From assembly GCA_036782995.1 (NCBI GenBank), contig DAIPXZ010000031.1, positions 1 to 9,350 of the forward strand: a DNA stretch of 9,350 nucleotides. The letters are read 5' to 3'. Made by a program: the position numbers and the translations under genes. Below are positions 1-5,394 of this stretch, in pieces (position 1 is the stretch's first letter; each line of letters starts with the position of its first letter). The DNA is from DAIPXZ01 sp036782995. GTDB lineage: Bacteria > Bacillota > Clostridia > Saccharofermentanales > Saccharofermentanaceae. The notes below the pieces were generated by a model. It saw nothing but the letters and a program-made list of their open reading frames with translations. It did not search any database and was not told the DNA's origin.

Positions 1-1
1 T

Positions 2-589
2 TCTGACAAAGCAGGAAACTTGAATATGAATAAAGCAAGTTATGATTTCGTATATTCTAATTATGGTTATGCAGTATTAGGACTTGTTCTTGAGTCAGTA
101 TATGAAACGGAATATACAAGCTTGTTAAATGATTTTGCACAAAATGAATTATGTTTAACCTCAACACAGATTTCTGATAAAAGCGGAGACCTTGGAAAGT
201 ATTGGGATTGGAAAGAAGGCGATGCATATTTGTCAGCGGGAGCTGTCACATCAAATATTGAGGATATGCTTTTATACGCACAGATGCAACTTGAAGATAA
301 TTCATATTTTTCAGATTGCCATAATAGCCTGAAAAGCATTAATGCATCAACCGAAATGTATAAAACCATGGGTATTCATATGGATGAGATAGGAATGTCT
401 TGGATTCTTGATAGTAAGAATAACATCATATGGCATAATGGTGGTACAGGAAATTATAATAGCTATCTTGGTTTTAATCCCGAAACAGGTACAGCTGTTG
501 TTGTGCTTTCAAATCTCGCCCCGAATTATAGAGTCCCAGCTACTGTATTAGGTGTAAAATTGTTATTAGAACTTGATAATGAGAAGTGA
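2..589 (+). CDS. Serine beta-lactamase-like hydrolase, C-terminal part (5' truncated by window)
   Basis: The frame is open to the left edge, so the gene begins outside the window; the TTG at 20 is only an internal codon. The segment YSNYGYAVLG near its N-terminal end matches the Y-x-N motif of class C beta-lactamase and penicillin-binding-protein-like hydrolases. HNGGTGNYNSYLG near residue 145 matches their third (K/H-x-G) motif, and a typical closing strand 'TGTAVVVLSN' follows. The S-x-x-K nucleophile must lie upstream, unseen. Family members are periplasmic or surface serine hydrolases (esterases, D-peptidases, beta-lactamases); the substrate cannot be told here. It is clearly more AT-rich than the genes from 1266 on, with many AAT, ATA and TTA codons, which suggests a different origin. 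No terminator is obvious after the stop. The family assignment is firm, the exact activity unknown. Confidence 0.8.
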   Translation, partial: SDKAGNLNMNKASYDFVYSNYGYAVLGLVLESVYETEYTSLLNDFAQNELCLTSTQISDKSGDLGKYWDWKEGDAYLSAGAVTSNIEDMLLYAQMQLEDNSYFSDCHNSLKSINASTEMYKTMGIHMDEIGMSWILDSKNNIIWHNGGTGNYNSYLGFNPETGTAVVVLSNLAPNYRVPATVLGVKLLLELDNEK

Positions 590-601
590 AACTTTCAGTT
601 T

Positions 602-659
602 TATGGATATGTTTCCACAAACGACTAAACAACGGAAAAGGCTATGGATATGTTCCCAC
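602..659 (+). repeat. Direct repeat pair, 41-base spacing
   Basis: TATGGATATGTTTCCAC at 602-618 recurs as TATGGATATGTTCCCAC at 643-659, one mismatch in 17. It starts 13 bases after the stop of the hydrolase gene. The pair could be the remnant of a local duplication or a pair of protein-binding sites; nothing else in the window repeats it. Confidence 0.7.
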
Positions 660-745
660 GCTCGTAAAATCAGCAAAGACATTCAGCCTATCCTATCGAG
701 CCAACCGGTTAGTAGAAACATGTCAAAGTTAGACCTTTGAACCCT

Positions 746-892
746 CCCGTTTGTCGAGTGAACACGGTGTTCAAATTTGCTTTGTTCCCGTTTGCTGAGT
801 GAACACCCTTCGAGTACCCGTTTGTCGAGTGCAGGGCAATTTCCGCCTTGTCGCTCCGTTGATGGGTATTTTCGTCCGCACTCGACAAATGG
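746..892. repeat. Cluster of CCCGTTTGTCGAGTG repeats, three direct and one inverted
   Basis: Copies are CCCGTTTGTCGAGTGAACAC at 746-765, CCCGTTTGCTGAGTGAACAC at 787-806 and CCCGTTTGTCGAGTG at 817-831, followed by an inverted copy at 879-892. Spacing of the direct copies is 41 and 30 bases. TTTGTCGAGTGC (821-832) and GCACTCGACAAA (878-889) are perfect complements and can form a 12-bp stem, extendable to 15 with one G-T pair, around a 45-base loop. The cluster lies about 60 bases beyond the tRNA-Ser terminator. It is not a CRISPR array: copies are short and spacings irregular. Confidence 0.75.
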
Positions 893-952
893 CAGAATAC
901 AAAAATGCCATCATAAAGCCTTGCTATCAAGACCTTTGACGGCTGGGGTGTG

Positions 953-989
953 CAAAATAAAAACGCCAGCTTCGTATCAAAGCTGACGT
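953..989 (-). terminator. Intrinsic terminator of tRNA-Ser
   Basis: On the - strand ACGTCAGCTT pairs with AAGCTGGCGT (10 bp, one G-U) around a 7-base loop, followed at once by TTTTTATTTTG. It lies 7 bases past the encoded CCA end of the tRNA, the expected place for ending its transcript. Confidence 0.88.
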
Positions 990-996
990 CCTTATG

Positions 997-1087
997 TGGC
1001 GGAGCGGGTGGGATTCGAACCCACGTGCGACTAACGCCGCAAACTGATTTCGAGTCAGCCCCGTTATGACCACTTCGATACCGCTCC
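997..1087 (-). tRNA. tRNA-Ser (anticodon CGA)
   Basis: Read on the - strand, acceptor arm GGAGCGG pairs with CCGCTCC, followed by discriminator G and encoded CCA. The anticodon loop CTCGAAA, in the stem CTGA/TCAG, carries anticodon CGA, reading UCG serine codons. A long variable arm (GCGGCGTTAGTCGC region) and the T-loop GTTCGAATCCC are as expected for a class II tRNA. The length of 91 including CCA fits tRNA-Ser. It has its own promoter and terminator, so it is a single-gene unit. Its 3' end faces the repeat cluster and the AT-rich gene at the left edge, the side on which elements integrating at a tRNA would sit. Confidence 0.95.
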
Positions 1088-1090
1088 ATA

Positions 1091-1117
1091 TAGCGTTTTA
1101 TTGCAATAAAAACGCTA
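1091..1117 (-). other. Leader hairpin in front of tRNA-Ser
   Basis: TAGCGTTTTATT (1091-1102) and AATAAAAACGCTA (1105-1117) are complementary except for one bulged A, with a 2-base GC centre. The element begins about where transcription from the promoter at 1122-1150 should start, so it would form the 5' end of the tRNA precursor. No T-tract follows it on either strand, so it is probably not a terminator. Confidence 0.5.
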
Positions 1118-1121
1118 TTCG

Positions 1122-1150
1122 ATTATAAGAGGTTCGCCCCCTTACGTCAA
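1122..1150 (-). promoter_or_regulatory. Sigma-70-type promoter for tRNA-Ser
   Basis: On the - strand there is TTGACG (1150-1145), exactly 17 bases, then a perfect TATAAT (1127-1122). The match to the housekeeping consensus is 11 of 12 with ideal spacing, as usual for stable RNA genes. The predicted start is near 1115. Confidence 0.88.
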
Positions 1151-1172
1151 GATTATTTTTTGTGTAACAATG

Positions 1173-1181
1173 TGATATAGA
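1173..1181 (+). promoter_or_regulatory. Possible extended -10 promoter for the acyltransferase gene
   Basis: TGATATAGA has the TGnTAT form of an extended -10 element; no good -35 lies upstream. It would start transcription near 1188, giving a leader of about 80 bases. It is divergent from, and 22 bases beyond, the -35 of the tRNA promoter. The match is weak in its last bases. Confidence 0.35.
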
Positions 1182-1265
1182 TTATTGCTCATTTGCCTAA
1201 AAAGAGATAATATTGATGTATTGAAGACATCATGTGGAATAATTAAAAGGGGTAGGTTTTTTCGT

Positions 1266-1919
1266 ATGAGTGACGATTTAAAGGACATTATCTACAGTGA
1301 CTTGTATCGTTACACGGGTAATAACCGCCGACACTCCCAGGTTTTTCTGACTTATATCGAAGAGCTGATGTCCAGCCCTGAATTCCGTTTTATCAGTAAT
1401 TTTCGCCGCACACAATATCATTATATGAAAACGCAAAATGTACCGAAGGATATTAATTACTACCTTCATACCATTGCTTTTCAATTTTATAGTATTCGCC
1501 TGGATGCGAAATCGCGTAAATATCATTTCCAGATTCCATATGATACGAAGATCGGTAAGGGCTTCTATATTGCACATTTCGGTCGCTTGATTATTCATCC
1601 GCGCTCGGTGATTGGCCACAACGTGAATATTTCGACTGGTGTTGTCATTGGCACGCAATTCCGTGGCTCGAAGAAGGGCTCACCGACGATTGGCAATTAT
1701 GTATGGATTGGCGCGAATGCCGTGATTGTCGGTAAGATTACAATCGGAAATAATGTCCTGATTGCGCCTGGTGCTTATGTTAATTTTGATGTTCCTGATA
1801 ACTCCATTGTTATCGGTAATCCGGGCCTGATTCGTCGCTCACCGGGTGCGACACTGGGTTACATTAATAACACGATCCTTTTTGATGAATATAATGTGCG
1901 TTCCGGAGATCCGAGCTAA
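1266..1919 (+). CDS. Serine O-acetyltransferase-like hexapeptide acyltransferase
   Basis: The 217-residue protein has a helical N-terminal part (about 1-85) and a left-handed beta-helix of hexapeptide repeats (about 88-200, e.g. IGHNVNISTGVVIG, IGNYVWIGANAVIVG, ITIGNNVLIAPGA). Family enzymes transfer acetyl from acetyl-CoA to a hydroxyl; CysE acts on serine in cysteine synthesis, and relatives modify sugars. The active-site His is present (His104 in 'AHFGR'), but the position of the CysE catalytic Asp is Gln89 in 'FQIP' and the third conserved His is Ser. That pattern is closer to the serine-acetyltransferase-like enzymes of surface polysaccharide loci than to classical CysE. I chose ATG 1266 over the TTG at 1185 because GGGG at 1249-1252 gives a (somewhat distant) RBS and residue 1 begins the typical 'MSDDLKDIIYSDLYRY'. 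Its stop overlaps the next start (TAATG), so the two are translationally coupled. The acceptor is unknown. Confidence 0.82.
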   Translation: MSDDLKDIIYSDLYRYTGNNRRHSQVFLTYIEELMSSPEFRFISNFRRTQYHYMKTQNVPKDINYYLHTIAFQFYSIRLDAKSRKYHFQIPYDTKIGKGFYIAHFGRLIIHPRSVIGHNVNISTGVVIGTQFRGSKKGSPTIGNYVWIGANAVIVGKITIGNNVLIAPGAYVNFDVPDNSIVIGNPGLIRRSPGATLGYINNTILFDEYNVRSGDPS

Positions 1920-3193
1920 TGATTTCTGATGTGCGTGGGTTTACGTTACCTTCGAGCGTTTTTGCTTCTCATCGTGAGAGGCTGATGCATCTTATTCCCG
2001 ATGATTCTGTTGCCATTTTCTTTGCCGGCCGTGCTCCGGTGATGTCCGAGGATGATAGCTATCGGTTTTTTTGTAATCGTAATTTCTATTATTTAACAGG
2101 TATTGAGGCGGAAGAGTCGGCTTTGACGATTCGCAAGCAAGGCGGCGCTTTTGTGGCGACGCTCTACATTTTCCCGCGTGACCCTTCTCGAGAAAAATGG
2201 ACCGGTCGGCGTTTGTCGCCGGACGAGGCGAGTTCGATTTCTGGCATTGATGTGGATAACATCGCGCTGTTACCTTCTCTGGAAGCTGATATTCTCGCGA
2301 TTGTGGATGATGCTTCTGTGAATATCGCGTATGATGCGCGTAATCCCGCACCGCAAGCGGCTTTGTTGTCACGCCTTGTGCATGAGCATGGGCAAGAGGC
2401 GCGTTTACTCGACGTTTCTGAGCATTTAACCTCGCTTCGTATGGTGAAGTCTCCTGAGGAGGTCGATGCAATTCGAATGGCGATTCGTGTGACGGAGGAA
2501 GCGATTGATGTAATGCGCGAGAAGCTTGCTCCTGGGGTTACGGAGGCGGAGCTGTATGCGACATTGCAATACGAGATGACGCGACGCGGCTGCTTGATTC
2601 CGGGCTTTGATACGATTACTGCAGGTGGGGAAAATACACTTTGCCTTCATTATCCGAACCCGATGGGTACGGTAAAAGCAGGAGATATGCTACAGATTGA
2701 TGTGGGTGCGCGTGCGGCGGGCTACAGTGCCGATATTTCGCGTGCTTTTCCTGTCGATGGTTCGTGGACGAAGAAGCAAGCATTGATTCGTGATGCGGTT
2801 ATGGATTGTAAAGCGGTTGCGCTAGCCGCGATTCACCCGGGTGCGACAATGAAGGATGTACACACGGCGACACGCGCATGTGCGGCTAAGCATTTAGCGG
2901 CCATGGGATTAATCACGAAAGTGTCAGTTGATTCGGTGGCTTCCGAAAAATCAACATCTTCTGCATATTCCGACGAGGATATTTCTCGGTATTATTGGCA
3001 TAATACAGGGCATCACCTGGGCCTGGACGTCCATGATGTTTCGCATCGCGATAAGCCACTGGAGGCAGGCAATGTTCTTGCTATCGAGCCAGGCATATAT
3101 GTGGAGGAGTGGGGCTTCGGCTTTCGCATTGAGGATGATATTTTGGTCACGAAAAACGGCTCGGTCTATCTTTCCGATGTGACGAAAATATAG
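1919..3193 (+). CDS. pepP: Xaa-Pro aminopeptidase (aminopeptidase P, M24B family)
   Basis: The 424-residue protein has an N-terminal creatinase/AMP_N domain (about 10-140, with 'FFCNRNFYYLTGIE') and a pita-bread metallopeptidase domain (about 180-420). The five dinuclear-metal ligands are visible: Asp261 (IDVGA), Asp272 (SADISR), His365 (HNTGHHLG), Glu390 (AIEPG) and Glu405 (RIEDD); His372 in 'DVHD' fits the proton shuttle. It removes N-terminal residues preceding proline and is cytosolic, with no signal peptide seen. The length is close to E. coli PepP. The start ATG overlaps the previous stop, with GGAG at 1905-1908 as RBS. It forms a two-gene unit with the acetyltransferase-like gene; the functional link is unclear. 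The family is certain; the finer choice between PepP and other Xaa-Pro peptidases is likely but not proven. Confidence 0.92.
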   Translation: MISDVRGFTLPSSVFASHRERLMHLIPDDSVAIFFAGRAPVMSEDDSYRFFCNRNFYYLTGIEAEESALTIRKQGGAFVATLYIFPRDPSREKWTGRRLSPDEASSISGIDVDNIALLPSLEADILAIVDDASVNIAYDARNPAPQAALLSRLVHEHGQEARLLDVSEHLTSLRMVKSPEEVDAIRMAIRVTEEAIDVMREKLAPGVTEAELYATLQYEMTRRGCLIPGFDTITAGGENTLCLHYPNPMGTVKAGDMLQIDVGARAAGYSADISRAFPVDGSWTKKQALIRDAVMDCKAVALAAIHPGATMKDVHTATRACAAKHLAAMGLITKVSVDSVASEKSTSSAYSDEDISRYYWHNTGHHLGLDVHDVSHRDKPLEAGNVLAIEPGIYVEEWGFGFRIEDDILVTKNGSVYLSDVTKI

Positions 3194-3202
3194 TATACTT
3201 TC

Positions 3203-3219
3203 CCGCGTAATGCGGTTTT
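3203..3219 (+). terminator. Weak terminator-like hairpin after pepP
   Basis: CCGC and GCGG enclose GTAAT and are followed by TTTT. The stem is only 4 bp (5 with G-T) and the T-tract short, so termination here would be partial at best. Confidence 0.3.
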
Positions 3220-3267
3220 GGCACAGAATCGGCTTCGTTTTAACCGTATCTGAGTATGAATCGCATC

Positions 3268-3291
3268 TGCGTGCAAATTGCATCCGACGCA
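3268..3291. promoter_or_regulatory. Nested palindrome upstream of the hydrolase gene
   Basis: TGCGT (3268-3272) and ACGCA (3287-3291) flank the perfect palindrome TGCAAATTGCA (3272-3282). The element lies about 70 bases before the hydrolase start, inside an otherwise unremarkable 169-base gap. It could be an operator or an RNA hairpin; a weak TTGCAT-17-TATTGT promoter overlaps it (3278-3306). Confidence 0.3.
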
Positions 3292-3362
3292 AATCACATC
3301 TATTGTACAGGCTTGCCGTATCAATTCGGGAAGCAATCCGATCATTCAGGAAGGGAAGCATT

Positions 3363-4373
3363 ATGCCGTTCGAAAACAATATCGTAGTATGGATTATTGT
3401 CACGGTAGCCGCGGTTATATTACTGCTGGCTTTGCTTGCCCTCGTGATTTACCGATTCGCATATAACAGCTTCCGCTCGACTTTTGCTCGACCGGAGCCG
3501 CGACCGCCATATGATAAGTCGCCGCTTTCGATTCCGCAGGATACGATATTCGGCCGCGGGCAAAATTGGTTCTACTCGAATCGTATGGATTTTATGAATG
3601 TGCAAATGACGACATTCGACGGGATAAAGCTTTTTGCATATTATCGACCGGCGCAAAAATCGACGACGACGGATGTCGTGATTTTATTGCACGGCTGGCG
3701 CGATCAGCCATCAATCATGGCGGCGTATGCAGAGCTTCATTTGGAAAAACACGATTGTCATATTTTGATTCCGCATATGCGGGCGCATGGGATGAGTCAA
3801 GGTAAGTTCATTGGGTACGGACTGTTTGATAGTCAGGATGTCATTCTTTGGATGCAATATCTGGAGCGTCACTTAAAAGCGCCGCTTCGCATTGTTCTGC
3901 ACGGACGCTCGATGGGGGCGGCGACTGCTTTGATGGTGGCTGGCAGCGGTAAGGCGCCGAGCTCGCTCGCGGGAGTCATTGCCGATTCATCCTTTGATTC
4001 ACTGGAAAGCGAAATGATGCATCTCATGAAAAAACGTCTCGGTTTCCGTTCGCGCGCTTTTCTCATGCTCGTGAGCCGTATTGCAAGACGCAAGATTCAT
4101 TTTCCGGTGGAGCAGGCTTCTCCGGCGCAATTTGCATCGCGTATTCGCGTTCCTGTTCTCTTGTTCCACGGCACAGACGATCACTTTATTCCGCTTGAAA
4201 TGAGTGAAAATATCTATAACCGCATCACCGCTCCGAAGCGATATGTGCAAATTGAGGGCGCAAAGCACGTTATGTCATATCACGTTGCACCATCGCGCTA
4301 CTCGGAAGAGGTCGGAAAGTTCCTTTCGATTCTTACAGAGAAGAAGACGATTTTCCCGATGTCCGGTTACTGA
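3363..4373 (+). CDS. Membrane-anchored alpha/beta hydrolase (YqkD/FrsA-like)
   Basis: The 336-residue protein has one N-terminal membrane helix (about residues 8-28, IVVWIIVTVAAVILLLALLA) followed by an alpha/beta-hydrolase domain outside or at the membrane face. The oxyanion segment is 'LLHGW'. The nucleophile elbow G-R-S-M-G gives Ser183; Asp273 in 'HGTDDHFIP' and His302 in 'GAKHVM' complete the triad. 'YGLFDSQDVILWMQYL' is typical of the COG1073 group that includes Bacillus YqkD. The substrate is unknown; relatives are esterases or peptidase-like. The frame is open from 3210, but ATG 3363 is preferred: AGGAAGGG lies 8 bases before it and the membrane helix begins directly after. It has its own gap of 169 bases from pepP and is followed by the promoter region of thiT. 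Confidence 0.85.
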   Translation: MPFENNIVVWIIVTVAAVILLLALLALVIYRFAYNSFRSTFARPEPRPPYDKSPLSIPQDTIFGRGQNWFYSNRMDFMNVQMTTFDGIKLFAYYRPAQKSTTTDVVILLHGWRDQPSIMAAYAELHLEKHDCHILIPHMRAHGMSQGKFIGYGLFDSQDVILWMQYLERHLKAPLRIVLHGRSMGAATALMVAGSGKAPSSLAGVIADSSFDSLESEMMHLMKKRLGFRSRAFLMLVSRIARRKIHFPVEQASPAQFASRIRVPVLLFHGTDDHFIPLEMSENIYNRITAPKRYVQIEGAKHVMSYHVAPSRYSEEVGKFLSILTEKKTIFPMSGY

Positions 4374-4460
4374 GACGGCGGACGGAATGCTTTTCATTGC
4401 GTAAAAAGCGCATTGGTTTCTTCTGGTTATCCATTTTCTACGACACGCAAAGCTTCGGGC

Positions 4461-4489
4461 TTGCACGAATCGACTTTTAGCGTTATTAT
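4461..4489 (+). promoter_or_regulatory. Promoter for the TPP riboswitch-thiT transcript
   Basis: TTGCAC (4461-4466), a 17-base spacer and TATTAT (4484-4489) predict a start near 4496, just before the aptamer begins. The -10 is good, the -35 poor; the position makes it convincing. Confidence 0.6.
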
Positions 4490-4504
4490 CGTGTCGTCAT
4501 GACA

Positions 4505-4599
4505 AACAACGGGGAGCTGGCATATAGAGTCGGCTGAGAGGGAGTATCGATACTTCGACCCGCATAACCTGAACCGGATAATGCCGGCGGAGGAATCAT
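4505..4599 (+). ncRNA. TPP riboswitch (THI-box aptamer)
   Basis: The conserved aptamer core is all present in order: GGGGAGC (4511-4517), GGCTGAGAG (4532-4540), ACCCGCATAACCTGAACCGG (4558-4577), and ATAATGCCGGCGGAGGAA (4578-4595). CTGAGA and the CCTGA...CCGG-ATAAT-GCCGG arm form the pyrimidine-sensing and pyrophosphate-sensing halves of known THI elements. It lies directly upstream of a thiamine transporter gene, the usual target, and should reduce its expression when thiamine pyrophosphate is plentiful. The outer P1 stem is not clearly seen, so the ends are approximate. Confidence 0.93.
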
Positions 4600-4600
4600 A

Positions 4601-4656
4601 GAAGAGTGCGTAGCACTTCTCCTGGTTGTTCATTTTCGCCGGACATAAAGGAGGAG
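4601..4656 (+). promoter_or_regulatory. Expression platform: anti-Shine-Dalgarno element for thiT
   Basis: CTTCTCCT (4616-4623) can pair over all 8 bases (one G-U) with AGGAGGAG (4649-4656), the ribosome binding site of thiT, hiding it. The same segment can instead join a local hairpin through GAAGAGTGC (4601-4609) with GCACTTCT (4613-4620). The two folds exclude each other. No stem followed by a clear T-tract is present, so control of translation start is more likely than termination. This is inference from base pairing by eye. Confidence 0.5.
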
Positions 4657-4663
4657 TTTTTTT

Positions 4664-5281
4664 ATGTCCACAAATTCAATCAAATCCACGAAAAGTGCGG
4701 GTACCACCGCATCGAGAGAGCGTATTCTTTCTGTTGCAACGGGCGGCATCTGCCTCGGTCTTTCCTTTGTCCTTTCACAAATCCACATGTTCCGTATGCC
4801 ACAAGGTGGTGACATCACGCCAGCCTCGATGCTACCGATTCTCTTTTTTGCGTTGTGCTTCGGGCCGGCGTGGGGACTCGGTGCCGCTTTCATTTTCTCG
4901 CTTTTGCAGCTCATCGGCGGCTATTTTATGCACCCCGTACAGGTCCTTCTCGATTACACCATTGCCTATACGCTCATTGGCATGGCAGGTTTCTTTGCCG
5001 CGCCAAAAGCTCGTCGTCTTGCGGAGAAAAACCCGTTGATGCGTTTGCATCTCGTGCCGTTTTGGAAGATTGTTTTGGCTGTGCTTTCCGCTTTCGTTGC
5101 GCGATTCATTTGCTCGCTTTTATCCGGCGTCATTTTCTTTGCGGAATATGCGGGCACGCAAAATGTCTGGATTTATTCGAGCGTCTATAACGGCTCATTC
5201 TTAGGTGCCGAAGCCGCCATTACCATGGTCATGTTGGTTGGTGTGTCATTTGCACTAGGACTCGTGAGAAAAAAGGCATGA
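4664..5281 (+). CDS. thiT: Thiamine transporter ThiT (ECF transporter substrate-binding S-component)
   Basis: The 205-residue, strongly hydrophobic protein has about six membrane segments (roughly 20-40, 54-70, 71-89, 93-113, 134-160, 183-201). 'MPQGGDITPASMLPI' (45-59) is a signature of the ThiT/YuaJ family, and GPAWGLGAAF follows. Tyr171 and Asn176 in 'IYSSVYNG' have the five-residue spacing of the thiamine-binding Tyr and Asn known from Lactococcus ThiT; Asp97-Tyr98 sits where that protein has Glu-Tyr, a conservative change. ThiT binds thiamine with high affinity and needs the shared EcfA/EcfA'/EcfT energising module, which is not in this window. AAAGGAGGAG lies 7 bases before ATG 4664. 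The TPP riboswitch upstream independently supports the substrate. It is the only gene under that riboswitch here, since guaB has its own apparent promoter. Confidence 0.93.
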   Translation: MSTNSIKSTKSAGTTASRERILSVATGGICLGLSFVLSQIHMFRMPQGGDITPASMLPILFFALCFGPAWGLGAAFIFSLLQLIGGYFMHPVQVLLDYTIAYTLIGMAGFFAAPKARRLAEKNPLMRLHLVPFWKIVLAVLSAFVARFICSLLSGVIFFAEYAGTQNVWIYSSVYNGSFLGAEAAITMVMLVGVSFALGLVRKKA

Positions 5282-5329
5282 TTTTCGGCATATGTAAGAA
5301 GAATTGAATGGCATCTCGCTATGCTTTTG

Positions 5330-5338
5330 TGATATCAT
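5330..5338 (+). promoter_or_regulatory. Extended -10 promoter for the IMP dehydrogenase gene
   Basis: TGATATCAT is an extended -10 element (TG, one base, TATCAT) with no good -35. It would start transcription near 5345, leaving a leader of about 50 bases before the RBS AAGGAGGT (5382-5389). Confidence 0.5.
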
Positions 5339-5394
5339 ACTAGGAAACAATTTCGAAGTAATAGCATTTGTTACCCAGTTGAAGGAGGTTAAGT

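Larger units (their letters stand above)
590..952. other. Gene-free stretch with short repeats
   Basis: No credible gene is visible here. The - strand frame across 709-1089 is a reading of antisense tRNA and repeats, not a protein. The stretch holds a 17-base near-identical direct repeat at 602 and 643, three copies of a roughly 15-base motif at 746, 787 and 817, and an inverted copy at 879-892. A further small hairpin lies at 889-911 (ATGGCA/TGCCAT). Base composition shifts from AT-rich at the left to balanced at the right. Confidence 0.7.

Noticed and set aside
746..892. CRISPR array
   Set aside because: Repeats are about 15-20 bases, spacings 41 and 30 are irregular, one copy is inverted, and no cas genes are near.
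709..1089. 126-residue frame on the - strand
   Set aside because: It reads through tRNA-Ser and the repeats; its 'RSGHNGADSKSV' start is the familiar translation of a tRNA-Ser gene, not a protein.
1185..1265. Upstream TTG start adding 27 residues to the acyltransferase
   Set aside because: No RBS precedes it, and the added residues are not typical of the family, whereas ATG 1266 begins the expected N-terminus.
3210..3362. 51-residue N-terminal extension of the hydrolase
   Set aside because: A good RBS precedes ATG 3363, directly followed by the membrane helix; the extension looks like non-coding leader.
4440..4497. Inverted repeat ACGACACG/CGTGTCGT as terminator of the hydrolase gene
   Set aside because: The arms are 42 bases apart, no T-tract follows, and it spans the likely promoter of the riboswitch transcript.
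4626..5190. Overlapping + strand frames of 137 and 111 residues
   Set aside because: They overlap thiT in other frames, are rich in Arg, Cys and Ser, and match no family.
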